DNA from: a virus
Strand: one strand, 5' to 3'
Virus record (IMG/VR): IMGVR_UViG_3300007735_000551
Coordinates: 1 to 26,533 of that record
DNA: 26,533 nt
Position numbers and translations under genes: made by a program. This document shows, piece by piece, positions 13,357 through 20,702 of the stretch. How positions within the stretch are numbered: position 1 is the first letter of the stretch; every line of letters starts with the position of its first letter. The notes beneath the pieces were generated by a model. The model was not told the DNA's origin and ran no database searches. It saw nothing but the letters and a program-made list of their open reading frames with translations.

Positions 13357-15528
13357 ATGACCGTTAATTTTGAAATCAAAGGAATGCTTGCTCGCCTTCT
13401 TTCTACAGAAGACCTAATTGTGGAGAATAAGAAGGTAGAGACTGCTTGCTTTAATGTTCATACTCGGGTATTAACTTTGCCGATATGGGAACGCGCATCT
13501 AATGCTGTTTATGACCTCTTGTTGAGTCACGAATCGGCTCATGCGATTTTTACAGACAATATTGATTGGACAAAGGAACATAAGATTCCTCCACAGTTTG
13601 TGAATGTGGTAGAAGACGCTCGTATTGAGAAACTGATGAAGCGTCGTTATGCTGGTCTCGCAAAGACTTTCTATAACGGTTATAAGGAACTTGCCGAACA
13701 AGACTTCTTTCAAATTGAAAATGAACAAGTTGATGAGATGAATCTTGCTGACCGTGTAAATCTTTACTTTAAGATTGGTAATTTTCTTCCTTTGGATTTT
13801 TCTCCAGAGGAAAGTAAAATTGTTAGTCTGATTGGTGAGTGTGAATCATTTGATGATGCTCTTAATGCTGCCGAAAAACTTTATGAGTATTGCAAGAAAG
13901 AGCAGCAGCAAGAGCAAAAAGTTGCCGATTTTGATTCTCACGGGCAAGAAGAAGGTAATAAATCTTCTGACAATCAAGTACAAGAATCTCAAGAAGAGTC
14001 AGAAGAATCTGAAGATGGTAAATCTGATCAAGTGCAAACAGAAGAATCTGGTAGTTATGGTGGAACGGCTAAAGGTAATGAAGTAAGTGCAGATAAATCA
14101 GAAGAACCTAAAGTTCGCACTGCAGATTCTCTTCGTGAAAAGATTGAAAATCTTGTAAACTATGATGCAAGTGAAAATACTTATGTGGAAATTCCTAAAG
14201 TCAATTTGGAAACCATAATCGGAAATAATTCTGAGATTCATCAATACATTGATATGAGTTTTACTCTTCAACAACAAAGATTTGATGAAACTTCGGAAGA
14301 ACATAATCTTGCATCCTATGATATATTTGAAGAAGTAGATAAATCATTCAAAGAATTTAAGAATTCAGCACAGAAAGAAGTCAACTATCTGGTAAAAGAA
14401 TTTGAATGCCGTAAGGCAGCAGATAGTTATGCTCGTTCTTCTACTGCTCGAACTGGTGTCTTGGATACTGCTCGTCTTCATACCTATAAGTATAATGAAG
14501 ATTTGTTTAAAAAAGTCAGTGTAATTCCTGATGGTAAAAATCACGGTTTGATTTTTATTTTGGATTGGAGTGGATCTATGCAAACAGTTCTTCGGGACAC
14601 TTGTAAGCAACTGTTTAATCTGATTTGGTTCTGTAAGAAAGTCAATATTCCATTTGAGGTTTATGCTTTCTCAAATGAATGGCGACGCCCTCAATATGAT
14701 GCAAAAACCGGAAAAATTTCACCTGATTATCCTAAACATTATGAAATAAAGGGAGGATTGTTTTGCGTTCCTGAAGATTTTTCTCTGATAAATCTTTTTA
14801 CAAGCAATACAAATACTAAAACTCTGGAGCATCAGATGTTGAATATTTGGAGACTTGCTACTTGCATTAATAACACATATTCCTGTAAGTTTACTTATCC
14901 TCATCGTTTGTGTCTGTCTGGCACTCCTTTGAATGAAAGTTTGATTTCTCTACATCAAATTCTTCCAAAGTTTCAGAGAGACAATAAACTGCAAAAAGTT
15001 CAGTGTGTAATTTTGACTGATGGAGAAGCAAATCATATCCCGTATCATTGTGAAGTAAAGCGTGGTACTGAACTTTATATGGGATTGCGTGGAATTTACT
15101 CATATTGTACTTTTCTTCGAGATCGTAAAACCGGAAACACTTATAACTTTGGAAGTGGTCATTACTCTGAATTTTCAAATACTCTTTTGAAGAATTTGAA
15201 AGATAATTTTCCAACAGTGAATTTTATTGGTATTCGGGTTCTTGCAAATCGGGACGCTTCCCGTTTTATCGATATTTATTGCAAACAAGGAACCAAAGAA
15301 TATGATAAGATTATGACAGATTGGAAAAAGCAAAGGAGTTTCAATATCTTAACATCTGCTTATGATGCATACTTTGGACTTTCATCTTCTTCTCTTTCTC
15401 AAGAGGTAGAATTTGAAGTTGCCGAAGATGCTACTAAAACCCAAATTAAATCTGCATTTGTGAAGAGTTTGAAGACTAAAAAATTGAATAAAAAAGTTCT
15501 TGGGGAGTTTATGGAAATTATTGTATGA
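13357..15528 (+). CDS. CobT-like metallopeptidase/VWA-domain protein
   Basis: 723 residues. The N-terminal domain has a zincin-type motif, HESAH at 58-62, followed by FVNVVEDARIEKLMKRRYAG with Glu86/Asp87 as possible further ligands. Residues about 185-255 are a Ser/Glu/Gln-rich linker. The C-terminal half is a von Willebrand A domain with a complete MIDAS: DWSGSM at 403-408, the GTPLNE loop, and LTDGE with Asp555. This arrangement is like CobT and other VWA partners of MoxR-type AAA+ ATPases, and the CobS-like ATPase is encoded 1 kb downstream. In bacteria CobS/CobT insert cobalt into corrinoids, but the phage pair has no known substrate, and the HExxH motif suggests peptidase or remodelling activity. 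The start fits cyanophage homologues. Confidence 0.78.
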   Translation: MTVNFEIKGMLARLLSTEDLIVENKKVETACFNVHTRVLTLPIWERASNAVYDLLLSHESAHAIFTDNIDWTKEHKIPPQFVNVVEDARIEKLMKRRYAGLAKTFYNGYKELAEQDFFQIENEQVDEMNLADRVNLYFKIGNFLPLDFSPEESKIVSLIGECESFDDALNAAEKLYEYCKKEQQQEQKVADFDSHGQEEGNKSSDNQVQESQEESEESEDGKSDQVQTEESGSYGGTAKGNEVSADKSEEPKVRTADSLREKIENLVNYDASENTYVEIPKVNLETIIGNNSEIHQYIDMSFTLQQQRFDETSEEHNLASYDIFEEVDKSFKEFKNSAQKEVNYLVKEFECRKAADSYARSSTARTGVLDTARLHTYKYNEDLFKKVSVIPDGKNHGLIFILDWSGSMQTVLRDTCKQLFNLIWFCKKVNIPFEVYAFSNEWRRPQYDAKTGKISPDYPKHYEIKGGLFCVPEDFSLINLFTSNTNTKTLEHQMLNIWRLATCINNTYSCKFTYPHRLCLSGTPLNESLISLHQILPKFQRDNKLQKVQCVILTDGEANHIPYHCEVKRGTELYMGLRGIYSYCTFLRDRKTGNTYNFGSGHYSEFSNTLLKNLKDNFPTVNFIGIRVLANRDASRFIDIYCKQGTKEYDKIMTDWKKQRSFNILTSAYDAYFGLSSSSLSQEVEFEVAEDATKTQIKSAFVKSLKTKKLNKKVLGEFMEIIV

Positions 15529-15534
15529 TAAATA
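15527..15534 (+). promoter_or_regulatory. Probable late promoter for the putative head protein
   Basis: GATAAATA (NATAAATA form) overlaps the stop codon of the upstream gene and lies 15 bases before the next start. A late promoter amid replication genes suggests that the following gene is a virion component. Confidence 0.5.
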
Positions 15535-15549
15535 CCTAAAAAGATTAAA

Positions 15550-16125
15550 ATGAAGACTTTTAAGGAATTTGTGCTAGAATGTCATGATCTTCAAGAGAAA
15601 TCTTTAAGTAGGATTGTTTCTAAGATTGAAAAAGGAGGTGTTGCTATAGTGTCTTCTGATAGGTCAGATAAAACTAATAAAGAAAAACAACAAAGATCAG
15701 ATAAACTTGTTAAACGTATTCGTGGTGCTGGACTTCCTGGGCCAACACAAACTAAAGGTGCTTATCGTGAAACTGGAACAACAGAAGATCAAACAGAAAA
15801 ATCATTTGTAGTTTCATCTGGTAAAATGGGTAAGAGAAAGTTTAAAAAAGTTGCATCTAAACTAGGCCAAGAAGGAGGATTAAAACAGAAAAAAAATCAA
15901 GAACCTAATTCTAAAGAAGGTGATCAAGATAGTGTTCTTATTAAACAAAAACCAGGATCACAACCTAAAGCATCATGGTTGGGAACTTCTAGAAGATCTG
16001 ATGCTGATCCTAAATTGGGGAAAAAATATGATCAAGGTAAAATGTCAACTAGAGATGCAAATTTACCATTAAACCCAGGTGAAGGTGCAACCATAGTTGG
16101 TAAAAAGAAATTACAATTTAAATGA
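15550..16125 (+). CDS. Putative internal head protein, function unknown
   Basis: 191 residues, basic (very rich in Lys, Gly and Gln). It starts MKTFKEFVLE, very close to the capsid-targeting peptide of T4 internal proteins (IPI begins MKTYQEFIAE). VLE fits the (I/L)xE cleavage rule of gp21, with cutting expected after Glu10. The centre has SSDRSDKTNKEKQQRSDKLV and SFVVSSGKMGKRKFKKVASK, patterns also seen in some phage proteins of unknown function that follow a DUF3293-like layout. The C-terminus is a Gly/Pro/Lys-rich tail. A GATAAATA late promoter precedes it. I infer packaging into the head with possible ejection alongside the DNA; an enzymatic role cannot be read from the sequence. Confidence 0.5.
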   Translation: MKTFKEFVLECHDLQEKSLSRIVSKIEKGGVAIVSSDRSDKTNKEKQQRSDKLVKRIRGAGLPGPTQTKGAYRETGTTEDQTEKSFVVSSGKMGKRKFKKVASKLGQEGGLKQKKNQEPNSKEGDQDSVLIKQKPGSQPKASWLGTSRRSDADPKLGKKYDQGKMSTRDANLPLNPGEGATIVGKKKLQFK

Positions 16126-16132
16126 ATCCCAA

Positions 16133-16282
16133 ATGAAAAAAACTGACAACATGGACAAACTTTTGATCATTGATCACAATACTAAAGTGATTACTCAAAA
16201 AAGAGAATTGAATCCTCCTACATTTAATGGTCAATTTAGAGATAGAGTTAAACAAAAGTATCCTGATTACGAATTAAAATGA
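16133..16282 (+). CDS. Hypothetical small protein
   Basis: 49 residues from MKKTDNMDKLLIIDHNTKVI. The frame is open from 16097, but that start lies inside the previous gene; 16133 is the first ATG after its stop, and 16151 is an alternative. No domain is recognised. It overlaps the next ORF by four bases (ATGA), so the two are translationally coupled. Confidence 0.5.
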   Translation: MKKTDNMDKLLIIDHNTKVITQKRELNPPTFNGQFRDRVKQKYPDYELK

Positions 16283-16473
16283 AAAACGAAATCTGGGGAA
16301 TGCCCTGTGCTGTAGATCACAAAAACAAAAGAGTTTATTTAAAGTGTGAGAGTGCCATTACTGCGATGGGTATTGGTGCTCTTGTAGAAAAATATTATCC
16401 TGGATATAAAGGACATTTAGTAAGTCTAAATCGTCTGAGTGAAATTAGAGACAGTTTGAAAACCGTCCAATAG
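16279..16473 (+). CDS. Hypothetical small protein
   Basis: 64 residues with a compact mixed composition (IWGMPCAVDHKNKRVYLKCE, then MGIGALVEKYYPGYKGH). The two Cys residues do not form a clear zinc motif. ATGA overlap with the preceding ORF. I recognise no family. Confidence 0.55.
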   Translation: MKNEIWGMPCAVDHKNKRVYLKCESAITAMGIGALVEKYYPGYKGHLVSLNRLSEIRDSLKTVQ

Positions 16474-16496
16474 GGTGGATTTGAGACTGTTATTTC

Positions 16497-16505
16497 TGTT
16501 ATAAT
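16497..16505 (+). promoter_or_regulatory. Extended -10 promoter for the CobS-like gene
   Basis: TGTTATAAT is a TGnTATAAT element 26 bases before the start at 16532. The best -35 candidate (TTGAGA 16481-16486) is only 13 bp away, so activity would depend on the extended -10 or a factor. Confidence 0.45.
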
Positions 16506-16531
16506 GACTATGATGAAACAAACCATTTATC

Positions 16532-17662
16532 ATGCCCCGTCTCAAAATGACACCAGATTACATCGCTTCTTCTCTCAAAGCACTTTATGGGTCAGAAATT
16601 ACTGGCGCCGACATTCGTGGTTGGTGTGCTAGTAATGGAAGTGCCTATCAAACCGTTACAAAAAATCTTGAAAAATATAAGACTTCTCGTGGTAAGTGGA
16701 ATTTGGAAGTTACACAAGAAAAGGTTCAAGAAATAGAACGTAGTTTTTCTTCTCCTGCTGCTCTTCCTGCTTTGGAACAAAATCTTATTCCTGATAAAGA
16801 TGATACCTTCGTCAAGTTTGGTAACTTCAACGATATTAAAAAAATTATTCAGTCCCGTATTTTTTACCCAACGTTTATTACGGGTCTTTCAGGTAATGGT
16901 AAGACGTTCAGTATTGAGCAAGCGTGTGCTCAACTTGGTCGGGAATTGATTCGTGTCAATATCACGATTGAGACTGATGAAGATGATCTGATTGGTGGTT
17001 TTCGTCTTGTGGATGGTGCAACTGTTTGGCATAATGGACCTGTGATTGAAGCACTGGAACGTGGTGCTATTCTCCTGCTAGATGAGATTGACCTTGCTTC
17101 TAATAAAATTCTTTGCCTTCAATCTGTCTTAGAAGGGAAAGGAGTATTTCTTAAAAAGATTGGTAAGTATGTAAAACCTTCTGCCGGTTTCAATATCTTT
17201 GCAACTGCAAATACAAAGGGTAAGGGTTCTGATGATGGTCGCTTCATTGGCACCAACGTTTTGAACGAAGCATTTTTGGAACGTTTCCCCGTGACCTTTG
17301 AGCAGTCCTATCCTGCCCCTGTAACCGAGCAGAAGATTCTTGAAGGTGTTGCTCTTAATTTGGGTATTGCAGACCGTGAGTTTTGTAAGCGACTTTGCGA
17401 TTGGGGTGACGTGATCAGGAAGACGTTCTATGACGGTGGTATTGAAGAAATCATCAGCACCCGCCGCTTGGTGCATATCATTCGTGCTTATGCTATTTTT
17501 AATGATAAAGCAAAAGCAATACAAGTTTGTGTAAATCGCTTTGACGATGAAACCAAGCAGTCTTTCTTGGAATTGTATGATAAGATTGATGCAGACTTCC
17601 AAATGCCCACTGCGGTTTCAAATGAAGTTCTCCCAAATATTGACGAACCTTCTCCTTTCTGA
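16532..17662 (+). CDS. cobS: CobS-like MoxR-family AAA+ ATPase
   Basis: 376 residues. An N-terminal domain of about 80 residues (DNA- or partner-binding, with GADIRGWCASNG) precedes an AAA+ module of MoxR/CobS type. Walker A GLSGNGKT has Lys124. The characteristic ETDEDDLIGGFRLVDGATVW segment, Walker B AILLLDEIDLA, sensor 1 FNIFATANTKG and Arg finger region NEAFLERFPV follow. This gene is a near-constant member of T4-like cyanophage genomes, usually annotated as cobalamin biosynthesis CobS. No other cobalamin gene is present here, and the likely partner is the VWA protein at 13357. The stop codon is followed by a terminator that overlaps the next promoter. Confidence 0.88.
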   Translation: MPRLKMTPDYIASSLKALYGSEITGADIRGWCASNGSAYQTVTKNLEKYKTSRGKWNLEVTQEKVQEIERSFSSPAALPALEQNLIPDKDDTFVKFGNFNDIKKIIQSRIFYPTFITGLSGNGKTFSIEQACAQLGRELIRVNITIETDEDDLIGGFRLVDGATVWHNGPVIEALERGAILLLDEIDLASNKILCLQSVLEGKGVFLKKIGKYVKPSAGFNIFATANTKGKGSDDGRFIGTNVLNEAFLERFPVTFEQSYPAPVTEQKILEGVALNLGIADREFCKRLCDWGDVIRKTFYDGGIEEIISTRRLVHIIRAYAIFNDKAKAIQVCVNRFDDETKQSFLELYDKIDADFQMPTAVSNEVLPNIDEPSPF

Positions 17663-17668
17663 TATAAT
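17640..17668 (+). promoter_or_regulatory. Sigma70-like promoter for the DUF3310-gp45 operon
   Basis: -35 TTGACG (17640-17645), 17-bp spacer, extended -10 TGATATAAT ending at 17668. The -35 lies inside the CobS-like coding region, and the -10 overlaps its stop codon. Confidence 0.75.
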
Positions 17669-17670
17669 AT

Positions 17671-17694
17671 AGGGAGGTAAGTTCCTCCCTTTTT
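17671..17694 (+). terminator. Intrinsic terminator after the CobS-like gene
   Basis: AGGGAGG (17671-17677), 6-base loop, CCTCCCT (17684-17690), then TTTTG. Initiation from the promoter just upstream would fall within the left arm, so only read-through RNA can form the hairpin. Confidence 0.75.
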
Positions 17695-17714
17695 GTCCTT
17701 TATTTTGAAATTTT

Positions 17715-18347
17715 ATGTCTGAAATTCCTGAAAAGAAAGAAAACTTTGAAACAAGTTATAGTCACTATATTCCAACTGGAGATAGTATAATGTTTGGATC
17801 AGAATCCAATGATACCATTTCATTTGTAGGTTCTCATCTTCCTGGTGGAGTGGGTGATGACCATATTCGTATTAATAACTATTGGGAAGATGATGGATTT
17901 GGTATTACCGGAAATCCATATGCATCACCAGATGTTTTTAATTTAGGGGAATCTGCGCCAGCAGTAACATTTTCAAATAACCATAGTACAACTATGAGTT
18001 CACAATCATTCAATTTGAATCCGTTTACATTACAAAAATCAAATCCAGAACACTTTTGGAAGTTTAGTGAAGGTGAAACTCTAAAGGCAGTAAATGACTA
18101 CATTGTGAGTACATATAACTCACACTACGCATCTGAAAAGTCCAAAGTTCAGGTGTTGGATATGATTGATGCGATTGGTGACGGTGTTCCTTTCTGCCGT
18201 GATAATCTTATTAAGTATTCTTCTCGTTTTGGTAAAAAGGATGGAATGTCTCGTCTTGACGCACTGAAGATTATCCATTATGGTATTCTTCTATACCATT
18301 TTGCCGGTTTTAATAATCAAACTAAGAACAACAATGAAACTTTCTGA
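17715..18347 (+). CDS. DUF3310 domain protein
   Basis: 210 residues. The last 80 residues contain the DUF3310 signature: a helix with Tyr-Asn-Ser-His-Tyr, then QVLDMIDAIGDGVPFCRDNL, IKYSSRFGKKDG and LDALKIIHYGILLYHF. DUF3310 proteins are common in phages next to replication genes, and a nucleotide-related role has been suggested, but none is shown here. The first 120 residues are low-complexity and Ser/Asn/Gly-rich, an unusually long N-terminal extension. The end overlaps the gp45 start by 14 bases, so clamp translation is probably coupled to this gene. Confidence 0.75.
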   Translation: MSEIPEKKENFETSYSHYIPTGDSIMFGSESNDTISFVGSHLPGGVGDDHIRINNYWEDDGFGITGNPYASPDVFNLGESAPAVTFSNNHSTTMSSQSFNLNPFTLQKSNPEHFWKFSEGETLKAVNDYIVSTYNSHYASEKSKVQVLDMIDAIGDGVPFCRDNLIKYSSRFGKKDGMSRLDALKIIHYGILLYHFAGFNNQTKNNNETF

Positions 18348-19008
18348 TAATACTCTTGCTATACTAAAAAACTTTTCTGGAATCAATCAATCTATTCTTT
18401 TTAAAGAGGGTAGTTCTTTGAGGACGATGAGTGTGACAAAGATCATACTTGCAGAGGCAACGATTGCAGAGACCTTTCCAAAAGACTTTGGAATTTATGA
18501 TTTGAATCAGTTTTTGAATGGACTTAATCTTCATCAAACACCAGAACTTGACTTTGAAAATGATAGGTATGTTGTAATCAGAGAAGGAAAGTCTCGTTCA
18601 AAGTATTTCTTTGCTGATGCCAGTTTAATTGTAACACCACCAAATAAAGAGATCACTCTTCCGAGTGAAGATGTGTGCTTTAATTTAAATACTCAACAAT
18701 TGGATAAACTACTTAAAGCTGCTGCGATTTATCAACTCCCAGACTTATCTGTGGTTGGTGAGTCAGGTGTTGTTAAGTTAGTGGTAAAGGATAAAAAGAA
18801 TAATACTTCAAATGACTTTTCAATTGTAGTTGGAGAGACTAATAGTATATTTACGTTTAACTTTAAAGTGGAGAATATTCGGATTCTTCCTGGTTCCTAT
18901 GATGTTGTCATCTCACAACAACTTTTGTCACGATTTACTAGCACTGACAGAGACTTGAAGTATTATTGTGCTTTGGAACCCGATTCTACTTTTCTAAAGG
19001 GTATATAA
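18334..19008 (+). CDS. 45: Sliding clamp gp45
   Basis: 224 residues, as in T4 gp45 (228). The trimeric clamp tethers polymerase gp43 and, with gp33/gp55, activates late transcription. The sequence shows the clamp domain pattern: MKLSDNTLAILKNFSGINQS, FPKDFGIYDLNQFLNGLNL, FFADASLIVTPPNKEI, and the C-terminal YDVVISQQLLSRFTSTD followed by LKYYCALEPDS. I chose the ATG at 18334 because T4-type clamps begin MKLS; the frame also opens at 18280 but that would overlap DUF3310 by 68 bases. It is followed by a non-coding or broken stretch to 19117. Confidence 0.93.
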   Translation: MKLSDNTLAILKNFSGINQSILFKEGSSLRTMSVTKIILAEATIAETFPKDFGIYDLNQFLNGLNLHQTPELDFENDRYVVIREGKSRSKYFFADASLIVTPPNKEITLPSEDVCFNLNTQQLDKLLKAAAIYQLPDLSVVGESGVVKLVVKDKKNNTSNDFSIVVGETNSIFTFNFKVENIRILPGSYDVVISQQLLSRFTSTDRDLKYYCALEPDSTFLKGI

Positions 19009-19014
19009 AAGGAA

Positions 19015-19133
19015 ATGTTACAGTTTTCAGCAGAAGAGCAAACATTCTTAAAAAGGATAATGCATTAGAAGAGTTAGAACAATTATTCAATTATTACAAA
19101 ACTTTGAGGAACCTACCATCAATATATTTGTAA
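19015..19133 (+). other. Broken or frameshifted mini-gene between gp45 and the next gene
   Basis: A frame from ATG 19015 reads MLQFSAEEQTFLKR and soon stops at 19066. The -1 frame continues coherently as KKDNALEELEQLFNYYKTLR up to TAA at 19131. Switching at the A run in CTTAAAAAGG would give a product of about 40 residues. It could be a programmed frameshift, a decayed gene or chance; no homology is recognised. Confidence 0.25.
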
Positions 19134-19630
19134 CTTCTCCGTGTCCAAAAGAAAGTGCTATTGTACTTCCTGACCGCCATATAAATAAAATGAGCCTAGA
19201 GACATGTCAAATGCTCTCTATCGTGGCATCAGAGAAATGGGGACACGGATACGGAACTCTGCCCAAGACCGATGGAACCCCCTACAAGACCGATAAAGGT
19301 GCCTTCCGTAATCATCCCTGCACCAAGTGGGCAGCACGATCTATTGATAATGCTTATTGGTTAATTAAGCACGGAATGAACTTGTGTGATGAATATACTT
19401 TACGGTATAATAAAATTCACTCGTGCTATAATACCTTACTGCAAGCATATGAATTGTTTCCAAAAGGTGAGATTAAAGAAGTGACTCCATTTGCTCGTGC
19501 TATGCCTGATGAATATAAACTTGATACAAGCATTGATACTTTTACTGCTTACAAGATGTATATTGCATCCAAACCTTGGGTTGCATCTAATTATCTTCGT
19601 ATGCCAGAAAGGCGACCATCTTGGGTATGA
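19118..19630 (+). CDS. Pyrimidine-dimer DNA glycosylase-like protein, likely non-AUG start
   Basis: About 170 residues if begun at ATC 19118. The C-terminal two thirds match a phage family related to pyrimidine dimer glycosylase: NHPCTKWAARSIDNAYWLIK, LCDEYTLRYNKIHS, TPFARAMPDEYK, and the ending PERRPSWV. The first ATG is at 19190, but the conserved N-terminal core lies upstream in the same frame (NIFVTSPCPKESAIVLPDRH, then INKMSLETCQM). No ATG, GTG or TTG occurs between the last stop (19058) and 19190. ATC at 19118 stands where the family's Met would be and has TGAGGA 7 bases upstream. Either ATC initiates or the start codon was lost. The DNA repair role is inferred only from the family resemblance. 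Confidence 0.6.
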   Translation: MNIFVTSPCPKESAIVLPDRHINKMSLETCQMLSIVASEKWGHGYGTLPKTDGTPYKTDKGAFRNHPCTKWAARSIDNAYWLIKHGMNLCDEYTLRYNKIHSCYNTLLQAYELFPKGEIKEVTPFARAMPDEYKLDTSIDTFTAYKMYIASKPWVASNYLRMPERRPSWV

Positions 19631-19749
19631 ATTATCGGGTAGGTGATGTTTTTCTTGACAAACATACACGTAAGTTGTATATTTTTGATGGAAATGAATG
19701 GTGGGAAATTGTTCCTACCAGTGAACTTAAAAAACCAGATTGGAATTGA
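19627..19749 (+). CDS. 40-residue hypothetical protein
   Basis: Small frame MNYRVGDVFLDKHTRKLYIF then DGNEWWEIVP, with an ATGA overlap with the preceding gene and a stop two bases before the gp44 start. The beta-rich pattern with two adjacent Trp residues suggests a small folded domain. The ATGA overlap and tight spacing support a real coupled gene. Confidence 0.5.
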   Translation: MNYRVGDVFLDKHTRKLYIFDGNEWWEIVPTSELKKPDWN

Positions 19750-19751
19750 TT

Positions 19752-20702
19752 ATGAGTCGTAATGAATTTTTATGGGTAGAGCGATGGTCTCCGGAATCTG
19801 TGGAAGATTTGATTCTACCTAAAAGTATTAAGAATTTCTTTCTCAACGTTGTTAAGGATGGGCAATTAAATCAGAATCTTATTCTTCAAGGTTCTCAGGG
19901 ATGTGGCAAAACCCAAACTATCAAAACTCTTTGTAAGATTACCAAACAGGATGTTCTATTTCTGAATGGTTCGTCTGAGGGGAGATTTTTAGATACAGTT
20001 CGTAACCAAGTGATCAATTTTGGGACAACTGTTTCTATGTTTAGTGATAAGAAAAAGGTAATATTTTTTGATGAGTTTGATGGAACAACAAATGACGTAA
20101 TGCTCTGTCTTCGTGGAGTTATTGAACAACTTCACAATAATGTTTGTTTCATTTTTACTTGCAATAATCTCAATAAAATTATTGAACCAATACAATCAAG
20201 GTGTGTTGTTCTTAAATACACTCCTATTTTAAAGGATGAGAAACCGCAATTGATGTCTGATGTTTTTAAAAGAGTATCATACATACTGGATGAACAAAAT
20301 ATTGAATATGATAAAAAAGTTATTCTTGAACTTATTAAAGTTTATTTTCCAGATACTAGACAATTACTTAATGTTCTCCAAAGATATTCTCTATCTGGTA
20401 GCATTGATTCTGCCATTCTTGCCACCTTCTCTGATATAAAAGTAAATGATCTCATTAAACATCTCAAAGAAAAGAACTTTCCGGAAGTTCGTAAATGGGT
20501 TGTTGCCAATCTTGATAATGATGCCAGTAGTATTCTTCGTATGGTGTATGATGCTCTATATGAACATTTGGATGGTCCCAGTATTGCTGCTTGCGTTCTT
20601 ATTATTGCTAAATATCAATACCAATCGGCATTTGTGGCAGACCAAGAGATAAATCTGCTTGCTTGCCTCACAGAAATAATGATTGAGAGTAATTTTAAAT
20701 GA
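19752..20702 (+). CDS. 44: Clamp loader ATPase subunit gp44
   Basis: 316 residues (T4: 319). AAA+ ATPase that with gp62 opens gp45 and loads it on DNA. FLWVERWSPESVEDLILP is the typical opening. Walker A GSQGCGKT has Lys53, Walker B is VIFFDEFDG, sensor 1 is FIFTCNN, and the SRC motif IQSRCVVLKY carries the Arg finger. I chose ATG 19752; the frame opens at TTG 19740, which adds four residues overlapping the previous small gene. Its last four bases (ATGA) overlap dam. Confidence 0.95.
   Translation: MSRNEFLWVERWSPESVEDLILPKSIKNFFLNVVKDGQLNQNLILQGSQGCGKTQTIKTLCKITKQDVLFLNGSSEGRFLDTVRNQVINFGTTVSMFSDKKKVIFFDEFDGTTNDVMLCLRGVIEQLHNNVCFIFTCNNLNKIIEPIQSRCVVLKYTPILKDEKPQLMSDVFKRVSYILDEQNIEYDKKVILELIKVYFPDTRQLLNVLQRYSLSGSIDSAILATFSDIKVNDLIKHLKEKNFPEVRKWVVANLDNDASSILRMVYDALYEHLDGPSIAACVLIIAKYQYQSAFVADQEINLLACLTEIMIESNFK

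Noticed and set aside
19180-19187. Exact TATAAATA late promoter before the ATG at 19190
   Set aside because: It lies within the conserved coding region of the glycosylase-like gene, and transcription would start inside the gene.
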